From Sipunculus nudus (taxonomy: Eukaryota; Annelida; Sipuncula; Golfingiida; Sipunculidae): a DNA stretch of 64,000 bases. The notes beneath the pieces are model-generated. The model worked only from the letters and a program-made list of their open reading frames with translations. It did no database searches and had not been told where the DNA came from. Below, in pieces: positions 34,936 to 46,310 of this stretch. Within the stretch, counting starts at the first letter, position 1; every line of letters begins with the position of its first letter. The stretch spans positions 12,586,664 to 12,650,663 of the forward strand of contig CM049315.1 in assembly GCA_026874595.1 (NCBI GenBank), in the 5' to 3' direction. The position numbers and the translations under genes are program-made.

Positions 34936-35463
34936 ATGACAATGTTTGCCGGAGAGATTAGCTTGTCACCCCAGAAGGCAAGGAACGACGCTTCCTTTGT
35001 AGATGAGCTATCTGACTCGTTGGTGTTACAAGGATTTAATCACATCGAGGACCTGTTGAAGATGGAGTTTTCTAATGAGGAACCTCTGCCAGCTAAATGT
35101 GACGATCTTTTAGCGACCGCCATGTACCAACACATTCTGGCGGACGGAGCTATGGAACCAGACGAACCCGTCAACCAACTGCCGCCATGGTCTCCAGTCA
35201 CACCCGGGTCGCAAACTGTCTCGGAAGTGACGTCAGAGGTTCAAGATGAGGTCTCCGAGGTAACACCAGAGCATCATGATGCCGTCCCCTTGGTGACGTC
35301 AGAGATTCAAGATGACGGTATAACTCACATTCACGCTCATTTCCGGATGCAGCAGCTACAAGAAGCAGACGACCTCCCCTGTTCTCTGGATGACCTTTTA
35401 CCAGAAACACTCCACAAAGAAACATGTTCTGTCATAGAGCCAGTGTCAGCGCCAGCATCCCCG
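34936..35463 (+). pseudogene. Type-B copy 5, 5' part (acidic region only)
   Basis: Encodes residues 1 to about 176 of the type-B protein (MTMFAGEI start, VQDEVSE block present). It is cut at the LINE insertion just before LIM1. Translation would run 7 codons into the LINE and stop (35487), giving a 183-residue product with neither LIM nor homeodomain. The last bases form the 5' target-site duplication. Confidence 0.92.
35432..35463 (+). repeat. LINE target-site duplication (32 bp, left copy)
   Basis: The 32 bases starting TCATAGAGCCAGTGTCAGCG are repeated at 41328-41359 after the element, with one mismatch (G here, C in the right copy, within GCCA(G/C)CATC). The first three bases are ambiguous because the LINE tail ends in ATCA. 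Confidence 0.93.
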
Positions 35464-35851
35464 TTTATTACTTTATGTCACAAATGAAGAAATACCGGAT
35501 GTTTTAGTGATTATTCATGATTAACTGACAAACAAAGAGTCGTCATTTGTAAATTGCGTCACAAGATACTTCTCAGAATCAACCACCTGTGACAGGTATG
35601 TTATACTTTTAATGATTCCTGTACCTCGAATGTGTTATTACCTACACCTGGCTGTTAAAATAATGGACTTATGGTTGCAAACCCTGAGAGCAGGAACTTC
35701 AATATCAGTTTTGTTTTCGCAGTGTGTGCTGCTTATTGTAACCCGGGCCTTTATTTGAACGACCGAGACTTTCCAAAATTGCTGTGTATCAACTGTCAGC
35801 TAGTTGCATCTAGCAAATCAAACAGTAGCCCACAAGTATGTTTTCTGATTT

Positions 35852-37458
35852 ATGATTCGCTCGGAAGGAGTACTTCACATATTAACTTTACCAGCCTGTG
35901 AAGGCGCGTCGGCGAACCATTGTCTGGTCAAAAGCCCTGATCCTTGTACTCCTTTTGATCCCTTAAACCCGCGGATGGCTGCCCAACGTGTGAGTGGTGC
36001 TATTGCCGAGGCTTTGGCCGCTGTTAACAACGGGGACTATGACGATTGTGAAATGGAACAAACCTGCTCTATCACAGATATGTTGCTGGTTGAGCTGACT
36101 GGTCTCCCAAAAGACCAATTTATTAAGAAATTGATTAACCAGTCTGATGAAATGCAATTAACATTGAACACTTTCGTGACCACCTTTTTGATATGGCGAA
36201 ATTACAGCAAAACTTTCCTGGGGGTAAACTTATCAAACGACTAAAGTCTAGAAACAAACCTTGCAATGACTATGAAATAAAATTGGCCAGTGATTGTTAT
36301 ATTCTGTACCATTTTACGAAAGGTGGGACCCCAGACTCCGTTAAAGAAGTTCTCAGCGGTCACTCTAGTCGACAAAGAACGGTCAGTGTTTCAACGCCTC
36401 GAAATAAAGATTCAGTGAACTCCTCTGCTGGTCGTATTCTGCCGGATATAGACCTGAATGCTCACAATAGGTTGGAAATTATTCGTCTCAACAGTACTTG
36501 TGATCAGCTACAAAACACCTGTAATGTCAGATACGACTATCTATCAAAACACGTAGACAGTGTAAATGATCTGCTTAAAGAAACGAGGACTGCCCTAGAA
36601 GACTACAAATATTATATGCAAAATAAAATTGACAAAGTAAGCGCTGCCTTGAATGACCAAACAGAGGCCATTCTTACTCTAAACGGAAAACTTGACTCCG
36701 TAATCGTTCGCCAGGAGGAACTCCAGGGTAATAAGGAAAGGAGCCGGGCTGAAATGAATAGACATGCCTCCGAACGACGTCAGATTCAGGCGACAATTCG
36801 AGAAATTGAATACAACGTCAAAGAACTGTCTGAAAAGTCTGCCGCCTTTGCGCGTTCTCTTACGGATCTCAGATCTCGCATGACTCAAACTAATGGTGCT
36901 CAAATAATGTCTGCTTCATTTGCAAGAGTCGCATCTAAGCCACCATCTCCTACTGTAACAAGAAAGACAATAGGAACCAGTACGGGGGGATCTGATTCTC
37001 CATCAAGGCAAGGAGGTAACGTACGAGAGGACACAAATGAGGCTCCAGCTCCTGCATCTGTTGAACGTTGCGCGGAAAACGTTACCCCTGTTCGAACAGG
37101 AAATGCCGAAATCAGCTCTCAAAGGAATACATTCATCGGGCCGCAAGAGGAAGGTTCATCCTCATCCTCAGCAGGTGATGACATTCCCGTATTAACCTCA
37201 CGAAGACGTGATCATAACATAAACTCTGTGTTCTCTGAATATCATATCGGTAACATTGAAAAACATGTAAGTGTGAAAAGGGTGACAAACCATATTATAG
37301 CTAGAGGAGTCCATGTGTTCAGTGTAAAGCTTCTGAGGAGCAAAAACATGCGCTACAACGGATGTTACTTGAAAGTACATAATTCAAGCTGCAGGCTTGT
37401 AGAATCAGGTAGCATTTGGCCGCAAAATGTATACGCCAGACCCTGGGTTAATAGATAG
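35852..37458 (+). pseudogene. LINE ORF1 (coiled-coil nucleic-acid-binding protein), frameshifted
   Basis: Two overlapping frames: 35852-36244, then 36193-37458 (421 codons), offset by a shift near 36150-36190. An earlier frame (35671-35901) with a CAAYC and later Cys residues may be a further broken N-terminal part. In the 421-residue frame, residues about 95-232 are strongly heptad-like and charged (coiled coil, probably for oligomerisation). Residues about 237-340 are Ser/Thr-rich. The C-terminal 75 residues, ending in a WPQNVYARPW phrase, resemble the conserved end of many invertebrate LINE ORF1 proteins. Role: RNA-binding particle protein in retrotransposition. Confidence 0.8.
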
Positions 37459-37538
37459 TGAGCAAAGGAATTTTGTGGTATGTACCCTTTCACTGATTCA
37501 TTGTCTGAGTATTCTGTTGACTGCCTTTCACATCCATT

Positions 37539-40500
37539 ATGTACAATCATTCATATCTTGTAAACAATATAACAATTGCCTGTTATAATGCTCGTGGAAT
37601 TATGGCAAGTTTCGCATTTGTTGAAAATCTTTTAAACCGTTACAAACTTGACATTTGCTGTGTAACTGAACACTGGCTATTCCCCGATTCTTTGCAATTC
37701 TTGTCAACATTCCACGAGGATTACCAGGTACACGCTGTTGCTGATTCCTCTCTTGACCCATATGACATGTACAGGCGGGGTAAGGGAGGGGTAGCCCTTT
37801 TCTGGCACAAACACCTGTCAGGTATAATCTCCCCAGTAGATAACCTGCTTGACGATCGAATTGTTGGTATCTGTGTTCGCCCCGAGCATGGTCCATGTAT
37901 TTTCATATTTGCAGTCTATATGCCGAGCTCAAACCACGGAGTCCAATTATTTAAAGAATATACTGAAAAATTACACATCATTTATGAGGAATATTTGAGT
38001 AGCGATATTGTGGTGATGCTAGGCGACTTTAATAGTGAAGTGACGGGCACAAGATACGAAGTCCCAAATCACTTAGAACTAGTGTTATGCAATCTTTTCT
38101 ATGTGAACACGATCTTATTTCTCAGACTGCCGATTCTCTTTGCGGTGGTCCACTTTATACGTTTGATCCATACTCTGACGGTTCCAACCAATCGTTAATT
38201 GACCACGTTATTTTACCACGTGACCAGCTCCACTTGGTCGAACATTGTGAAGTGTTAGATTGTAGCCTTAATACTTCCGACCACCTGCCTGTGGTGACAA
38301 GATTAAAAATACCTCAAAGGCACAAATCCAAAAGTAGATTACACTCTCCTAATTGGTCAAAACTCGCGTCAGAGAAAGAACTGCAAAGACGTTATGCTGC
38401 GATTTGCTAGGTGAGCTTGATAAAATAGCTGAACCAAACCCAGAAGACTGTACTGTCTCTGCCATCAACCAATATTATTCAGATATTGTCAAGGCCCTTC
38501 AAAATGCGGCGTCTAATCTTCCTTTAAAACAGTTTAAATCTTTCCTACGACCTGGCTGGAAAAGTAAATTAAAGCCTTCTTATGATGAAATGAAAAGATT
38601 GAGGAGAGTCTGGATAGTAGATGGTAAGCCACGCGGTCACTCCTCTAAGTCTTATAGCGACTACAAAGAAGCGAAAGCCATTTTCGAAGGCACATGAGAC
38701 ACTACCACACCTCTAAAGATCGAATAGAATTTGAGAAATTGGATCAAGCCGCTGAACTCGATATAAATAAATTCTGGCAACTGCTCAACAAAAAAAGAAG
38801 AATTAAAGCGAATCTGAATAATGATATGTCTTTTAATGGTATTACAACAAACGATCCAATTATTATTTGTGAGAAGTGGGCAGACTATTTCGAGGAGTTG
38901 TACTCCTTTCAGACAAATTCCTTTTATGACGTAAATTTCAAAACTAAAGTAACTGAAAAATGTAAACGATTATATAAAGAGTCTAAAAGAAATAAAGCGG
39001 GAGTATTAGATGATAAATTCACGAAATTAGAAATAAAAAACAGTATTAAACAACTTAAAAACAGAAAGGCTCCTGGTCACGACAGTATTATGAATGAGGG
39101 GATATTTGGAATATAAAATTTGGCGGGGATATGATGATCAATCATCTTGAAAACTTATTCAATTCCATTAGAAAAACGGAAACTATGCCAGAGTGCATGA
39201 AGATAGGTATAATTGTAACAGTACCAAAGGATAAAACCAAAAGTCGTACCAATCCAGACAATTATAGAGGAATAACCTTGCTGCCGTGTATATATAAAAT
39301 TATTGAAAATGTTTTGCACTCTCGTTTTAATAAATATATTACCATGTCAGGAATAGCTTTTCCTGACCCCATGCAGTTTGCATTTCAAAAAGGTACAGGC
39401 GCACTTAACGCATCCCATTGCCTGCTGGAATGCATTTGTCACAATCTCGAGCGGCAGTCCCTAGTTTACTGCTGCTGTCTCGACAGTAGCAAAGCCTTTG
39501 ATCATATCTGGCACCACGGTTTATTCGTGAAATTATATAAAATGGGAATCGATGGGAAATTATGGAGGATTTTATTTAACGTGTACACAAAAATGACAGC
39601 GAAAATTTTATACCAGGACAAAACCAGCAGAAAGATTCCAATTACTCAGTCTGTCCGGCAGGGGGGGGAGTACTGTCGCCACTTTTATACTTAATTTTTA
39701 TTAATGATCTCTTGAGGGAACTTAGAATTCTTGGCGTTTGGGCCAAAATAGGTGATATATTTACAGGATGTCCCACTCAGGCAGATGACATTGCACTGCT
39801 GGCACTCACGCCTTCTGATCTCCAATTAATGATTGACACATGCGTTGCGTATTCTAATAAGTGGAGATTTGTATTTAATACTACAAAGACCGTTATTATT
39901 ACTTTTGGTGAAAGTGAAAGGATGTATAATCTGAGAAGCCCTCATCGCTTTTGGAGATTAAACAATGAGACGATAAAGCAAACCCGAAGTCATAAGCATC
40001 TCGGTATTTTATTAAATGCAAGCATGTCCTCCATTGATCGGACGAATGAAGCATGCAGAAAGGGCAAGGGATCATTCATGGCATTAGCAGAATCAGGTGT
40101 TCGGCCGTATGGTTTAAATCCCCTGACGGCTATAAAACTGTATAAGACAATGGTCCTCCCGAGGGCTCTGTACGGGGCAGAGTTATGGTGGTCATTGACC
40201 GTGCAAGAGTACTTAATTCTGGAACGAATGCACAGGCTTTGCATTAAAAATGCGCAGATGATGCACCCTCGAGTTCGGTCGGATTTAGCTCAGAGTCTGG
40301 TCGGCATGCCGAGACTGGAAGCGTTCATTGACCGCATGAAACTTTTATTCCTTGGAAGGATATGTAACAACAATAACATTTCAAAATCCATTCTATGGAT
40401 GCGCGTAATTAGTGGCAGCTTTTGTAATCTGCCAATATACGGGTTTGCAGCGGACATAATTTCAATTCTGAAAAAGTATAACCTCGAAAACTTTTTAATT

Positions 40501-41065
40501 AACTGGTTAGGCGACTTACAGTTTCCAAACAAATTGTCATGGAGCCGTATCGTAACTGAAAAGCTAGTTTCCATGGAAACTGACTTATTTCTCCAAAGAA
40601 CAAATCTTTTTAAGTTTAACATGTTACGTGAAGTAAAACCTTCCTTTCTTCAGCCATCCATCCTCTGGTTATATTCAAGGGATATCCCTGCATCATACAA
40701 TATATTTTCTTAAACTGCTATCATTCTATGGCTGTATAGACATTAGGAACGAATTATTTCTTTGTCATTTATGCGGCAAACTTTTCCACAATCCGGTCCA
40801 TCATGTAGTAATAGAATGTGATATGACAAAAACAGAAAGAGATTCCATGTGGGATTTCATTATTGATAACTTTAGTGTACACATAAGCACTTACCTCTTC
40901 AACTTAGATGACTTCTCGTTTATCGCTACTCTACTTGGAAAACCTCTCCCTGATATGTCGCGGGAGGACATGGTCTCACTTTCGTATAGGGCTGGTTTAA
41001 TGCTTAGGAATATGAAGCCAACCATTGAGTCGTTGTGGCCGAAAATTACATTCAGTAATGAGTAA
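37539..41065 (+). pseudogene. LINE ORF2 (AP-endonuclease and reverse transcriptase), multiply frameshifted
   Basis: Pieces in order: 37539-38198, an apurinic-type endonuclease with CYNARG, TEHW and LGDFN motifs; 38087-38410, continuing in another frame with LIDHV and SDHLPV, the C-terminal catalytic part; 38353-38697 and 38694-39116, the linker and start of the RT (APGHDSI); 39131-39694, RT with NYRGITLLP, LDSSKAFDHIW (motif A) and QSVRQGG (motif B); 39712-40713, after a slip in a G-run near 39661, with QADDIALLA (motif C); 40823-41065, the C-terminal end, preceded by a CxLC-like phrase near 40760. Each break is an ordinary one- or two-base shift. The enzyme would nick target DNA and copy the RNA in place; this copy cannot. 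Confidence 0.92.
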
Positions 41066-41327
41066 TTATTTTTGTGTTTTCCGCTTCAATTTACCTTGAT
41101 GTCAATTAATATCTTGGTTTAATGACACGAAATGTCTACATGAATATGCATATGAATTATACTATTTTTTTTATTAGATTTTATTGTATTTTAATTTCAT
41201 CTTAATGTTGTGTGTTACAATTTCATTCTGTATTGCCGTCTGATGGCGCATTCTCATTATAAGAAAATTGATTGTACTCTTCAATTCATTGGAGGCAATA
41301 AAGAAAATCAATCAATCAATCAATCAA
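41066..41327 (+). other. LINE 3' UTR and (AATC)n tail
   Basis: AT-rich 3' UTR ending in GGAGGCAATAAAGAAAATC repeated as AATC about five or six times. A simple-repeat tail replaces poly(A), as in several LINE clades. Confidence 0.85.
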
Positions 41328-41977
41328 TCATAGAGCCAGTGTCAGCGCCACCATCCCCGGTGGTCGTGATCCGTAGTCAGAATTTATGTTCAGGTTGTGA
41401 TGGCTGTTTAACAGACCGCTACATTCTACAGGTGAACGGACTCCTGTGGCATGAGACATGTCTGCGATGTTGTGAGTGTCACTTACAGCTTGGTTACCAT
41501 GGCAAGTGTTACGTCAAGAACGGCAGGATTTACTGTAAACAGCATTACCGGGAGATGTACGGTGTCCGTTGTTCCAAGTGTGACCGCGTGGTGGCGCAAT
41601 CTGACTTAGTTCATGATGTGGGTCGTCATGTCTATCACGTGACATGTTTTTCGTGTACTACATGTGGACGTTTATTATCTACAGGAGAACAGTTTTCAGT
41701 ACAAGGATATGGACTGACAAGTTTAACACGGAGGACAGCAACCAAGAGATCAGCTATCGATGACCCAGGGAACCCAATGAAACCCAAGTCTAAGCGTCTG
41801 AGAACACAATTCACGGACGAACAAGTCGAGCTTCTCAAAGAGGAATACATACAAGAAACCAACCCTGTCGGAAGTGACCTTGAGCGGATCGCGCTGAAGG
41901 TCGGGCTCAGTCGGCGCGTCACACAGATCTGGTTTCAGAACGTTCGTGCCCGGGACAGGAAACAACAGAGTAAATAA
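41328..41977 (+). pseudogene. Type-B copy 5, 3' part (LIM domains and homeodomain)
   Basis: Resumes at the right target-site duplication and encodes LIM1, LIM2 and homeodomain to the normal stop. An in-frame 14-codon deletion (near 41712) removes the end of LIM2, including its last two zinc ligands (the C-x-x-H of the CRDH phrase) and the GHSSIS linker. The homeodomain, including WFQN, is intact. It reads CSKC and CLTDRY like copy 6, not CTKC and CITDRY like copies 1 and 3. A frame is open from 41210 inside the LINE, so a LINE-initiated transcript could encode a fusion. Confidence 0.92.
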
Positions 41978-43904
41978 AATAGACTTTTTGAATTAACAAT
42001 GAAATACCCGTACTTTGATGTAATACAAAGGGGATTGTGATTGATTCACAGATACTGACTGCCTAATGTGCTTAATATATTTACATGTTATTGTAACTTC
42101 ATCTGTCGTTTCATTCTTGATATTTATACAAATACCAAAAGCCTGTCGTTTGTACCCAGCCCAGTTTCGTCTATTATCTGACATCATAATCACACTTATC
42201 ATTCTTTAATTAACTGTCATTTCATTTTGAATACTACATTAATTGTATATATCTCGTTTTTCTTACATATTTCATTATGTTATATTAATTTAATTTATAA
42301 ATTATAGATATTTTATGTTTATATGTAAAATTGAATAAACTTTATTATCACGTATGTATGGTCTTCTCCAGTCTTTATTTTAGAAAGAATTAGGATCCAA
42401 TTTTAAGATGACCGTTCATCACTTTTTAATTTAAGTGTGTCTCGTGCGTGTTTAAATTTTCTAAACTGAACAGCAGTAGTCATGGCATGATCGACTGTGA
42501 TTGCTGGCTTCCATCCTAACTCACGTCACTAAAACAGTGGGGAAAAGCGAATGTATAAACAAACAATACTAAAACATGTTTCATGTGGTCACGTCAACTA
42601 ATTATCCGTGCAGTTTCGTCACTCCGCATCAACGGCCTGTCGCAGCTCTACGACTCGCTTCTCGAACCGGTAGCGCCATCCAGTGGTTATCGGTAGCGAG
42701 TCACGAAACTGTCGTCAGAAGATGACCGAAGTTACTGCGTATGACAAGTGTTCTTCTAAACTACTATTGTGCAACTATATGAAGACGCACAAGAACAAGC
42801 AGAAAAAAACTTCTTACTTGAATGTTAAATTACAGCCACATATCATCAATGATATACGATGTTGTGGAAGACATAGGGAATGTTATGATATCAGACAGAT
42901 GTTGTAGGTGGGCAGCTTGATTATTAATTGACTCTTTTAAAATGTAGAATTAATTTGTTTTCTGACTCTCTCGTATTATAATAAATGAAAAAAAAATCCC
43001 ATCAGAGCCTCTGCATGACTGTTATCCAAAAATGTATTAGTTACTTATAAATCGTAATAAGATTTTTAAATGGTCTTTGCGAATTTATCCAGATACCGGA
43101 ATTCAAACCTCTCAAGGCGCGCTCAGATCGCAAATGATTTCATTCATCATGATTAATGCCAGGTTGGAAGCACGGTATTGGGTTTAAGAAAGCAATAAAT
43201 AAATACAGGCGCTGGCGGAGGTGTTCTCTCTAATTGTGTTCTGGATGAAATAAGGCGGAGGTGTTACCTCTCAGAGTGCGCTCGATAAATTCCAGGCTCT
43301 TTTTTTCTTACAAATAGTATGCATGTATTTTTGATGAGAAAATATTGAAATACACATTGGAAGTAACCCATTAACTTAAAGGGGACCAATCACCTATTTA
43401 GCATGTTGAATTAACACAAAAAATAGCTTCTTCCCTTTAAATAAATGTTTACCTGCCAAAACATTGCCCCGAAACCATTTGCTTACTCCCGTAAACGAGT
43501 GTTAAAAACAGTGGACCGGGCGCTATCAAAGGTGTCAACATAAACATAGCGCGTGGGACACTGTGCATCGCTGAGCAACAACACCTGCCAATCACGTAAA
43601 ACCCTGACTGACTTGGCTGCTAAATGTTTTACATGTTACCGCCAGCTGAAACTTTGTGTGTTGCGGCTCACAATGGGACCTTCGGTCACGCGGACTTGTT
43701 ATTGTTAACAGACACCCGTGGCCTGTGTTTAAAAAAACACACATAGCCATAACAATGCGTTAAACAGCCGTATGCGAGGTACTGAGACTGTAAGATGGGA
43801 TGGTATTGCTTGGATACATTTGTATAAAGCAAAACTGAACTGATAGTGTGAAAGATGGACATAATATTGCTCCTGATTATGTCCCTTATGTCCCATCATA
43901 TTAT
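41978..43904 (+). other. 3' flank of copy 5
   Basis: Same organisation as the copy-1 flank but a few percent diverged: AATAAA at 42334-42339, the 74-codon frame at 42683-42907 and the GGACCAATCACC repeat (about 43378-43740). It carries an extra stretch near 43752-43792 absent from the proximal units. Confidence 0.65.
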
Positions 43905-45586
43905 TGTATCCGCCAAAACAGAGTTTTGCGGATACTATGTTTTCAGCTGCACGCCGCCGCCGCCGCCGCCGCGGCGTAGGTGTCCGGATAACTCCTCCGT
44001 AACCGCTGGGCGGAATTTTACGAAACACGGGATTATGTTCGGGTCACATGTGAACTGCTGCGCCCCGATTTTGTTTTGACCTCTGACCTTTCCTCTGCGC
44101 TCCGCGTCCGTTTGTGCGTCTGTTTCCACACATAAACCCACATATCTCGGGAACCGTTTGACCGATCAGGAAATTTTTTTTTACACAAATGTAGCCCTTG
44201 GAGAGCTTTATAACATACACAAAAAATGGTGGCGCCACCTGCAACCATGTTTGCACAGTGTCCATCTGTTCGTCTGCCTTTGGTTAAAATCACTCATATC
44301 TCTGCAGTGACTAGACCAATTCACCTGAAATTCGGCATGCGTAAACATCCTGGATAGCTTTTCTGACTTTATGACAGGTGGCGCCACCTACATTCACGTT
44401 TACGCTGCAGACATCCAAGCTCATATCTCGGGAACCGTTTGACCGATCAGGAAAATTGTTTTGCACAAATGTAGCCCTTGGAGAGCTTTATAACATACAC
44501 AAACAATGGTGGCGCCACCTGCAACCATGTTTGCACAGTGTTCATCTGTTCGTCTGCCTTTGGTTAAAATCACTCATATCTCTGCAGTGACTAGACCAAT
44601 TCACCTGAAATTCGGCATGCGTAAACATCCTGGATAGCTTTTCTGACTTTATGACAGGTGGCGCCACCTACATTCACGTTTACGCTGCAGACATCCAAGC
44701 TCATATCTCGGGAACCGTTTGACCGATCAGGAAAATTGTTTTGCACAAATGTAGCCCTTGGAGAGCTTTATAACATACACAAACAATGGTGGCGCCACCT
44801 GCAACCATGTTTGCACAGTGTTCATCTGTTCGTCTGCCTTGGGTTAAAATCACTCATATCTCTGCAGTGACTAGACTAATTCACCTGAAATTCGGCATGC
44901 GTAAACATCCTGGATAGCTTTTCTGATTTTATAACAGGTGGCGCCACCTACATTCACGTTAACACTGCAGACATCCAAGCTCATATCTCGGGAACCGTTT
45001 GACCGATTGGGCCAAAATTTTGCATGTGTATAGATCTCACATAGCTCTTCATCATACGCAAAACTGGTGACGCCACCTGCAGCCATTTTTGCACAGCTCC
45101 TGTCTGTCTGCCATGGGATAAAATCACTCATATCTCGGCAGTGGTTTGACATATCTGCCTAAAATTTTGCAGGTTTATACATCCCCGACAGCTCTCTTGA
45201 TTTTATGACAGGTGGCGCCACCTGCATTCTAGTTTATGCAGCAGACATCCAAGCTCATATCTTGGGAACCGTTTGACCGATTGGTGGCGTCACCTGCAAC
45301 CATTTTTGCTCAGCGTTCATCTGTTTGTCTGCCACGGGCTAAAATCACTCATATACATGTAGTGCTTTGACTTATCTGCCTTAAATTTTGCATATGTATA
45401 CAACTTGGACGGCTTTCTGGATTTTGTGGTATGGGGGGAAACCTACATACACAATTTGGCTGCAGACATCCATGCTAATATGCAACACTCAATTTTCCCT
45501 TGCCACTCAATCCATGCCTCACTTCACCCGTTCCACTCTGATTTAGGCGGATACACGTAGTCGCTTGTCGACTACCCGTATTCTAG
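43905..45586 (+). mobile_element. Helentron/HINE ('pearl')-like element with 280-bp internal repeats
   Basis: Comparison with the empty sites in the proximal units (for example about 15629) gives exact ends: host CATATTAT, then element, then TTTCAAATT, with no target-site duplication and insertion between two T residues. The 5' end TGTATCCGCC recurs inverted as GGCGGATACA at 45546-45555, followed by a hairpin (GTAGTCG, five-base loop, CGACTAC, 45557-45575) and a CTAG end. Asymmetric inverted repeats, a 3' hairpin, T|T insertion and central tandem repeats are the known features of non-autonomous Helentrons, including bivalve pearl elements. No Rep/helicase is present. A (CCG)n tract lies near 43953-43975. 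Confidence 0.72.
44142..45320. repeat. 280-bp tandem monomers
   Basis: Five monomers with ATATCTCGGGAACCG near 44142, 44423, 44703, 44983 and (diverged) 45257. Each carries the 12-bp palindrome GGTGGCGCCACC or a variant. The first three are nearly identical and the last two more diverged. Confidence 0.92.
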
Positions 45587-46310
45587 TTTCAAATTAAATT
45601 TAAAATGTATGTTCTATACCAATGGGGTAATTGCCCGGGATGATATTTGTCTGAGGGAAAATTGTCTTCGGGGTAATTGACGGGAGGAGGAGGGGGGGGG
45701 GGGGTTCAAATTGTCCGGGGGGGGGGGGTAATTGTCACGGGGCTAATTTGTCTCGGGGGTAGTTCTCCAATGGGAAGGGGGAGGTTTCAATGGGATAATT
45801 GTCCGGGGGTCAGTTGTCCGAAATCCCTTTGGATCTCTGCTTAAAGAAAAAAATGTTGCAAGTGTACGAAATTTTATAATTGATTTTTATTTTTATATCG
45901 GCCAAGACACAATGCTTGGAACCCTGCAAGCCAACCAGGGAAAATAAAAACATTAAATGTTTGAAAAGGTGCATATAATGCGTGAAGTGTAGTTCATTTC
46001 CATACCTCAAGATATCCCTTAATTACCTGAGGTATAGCAGCACAAGTAAGCATAATTACTGAAGACCTGTTTCTCTCTTGTAAAACAAATATATGCCAGT
46101 GGAAAGTCCAGTCCTTAATTAACAAAAACAGTTAAGTCAGACCAATTTCACATCCATGGTTTAAAGGTGTTTTGTGTCAAGTTAATACATTCATGGCACA
46201 TACTTTTGATTTGCGGGAAACATCGAAAGCACTCACCAGTCTGCATTTCACTGTTTTCTTTCAATTAGAATTTAAATTCTTTATATCCTAAAATATGAGT
46301 ATATATTATA
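45587..46310. other. Spacer with G-rich minisatellite
   Basis: Continues the shared unit: G-rich minisatellite at about 45616-45820, then the AT-rich spacer, interrupted at 46311 by the next insertion. No gene. Confidence 0.6.

Larger units (their letters stand above)
35464..41327 (+). mobile_element. APE-type non-LTR retrotransposon (LINE), about 5.9 kb, degenerate
   Basis: Near full-length, same strand as the host gene. It has a 5' region, a coiled-coil ORF1, an ORF2 with AP-endonuclease and reverse transcriptase, a 3' UTR and a terminal (AATC)n tail, flanked by a 32-bp target-site duplication. Several frameshifts break both ORFs. The overall design fits the CR1/Jockey-type assemblage, but I cannot assign the clade by eye. 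Confidence 0.95.

Noticed and set aside
39131-40713. A functional reverse transcriptase gene
   Set aside because: RT motifs A, B and C are recognisable but split by a G-run frameshift between B and C, and the endonuclease is also broken, so this is a dead copy.
44044-45152. Multiple 70-93-codon frames on both strands in the 280-bp monomers
   Set aside because: They recur once per monomer and have no domain; they are repeat artefacts.
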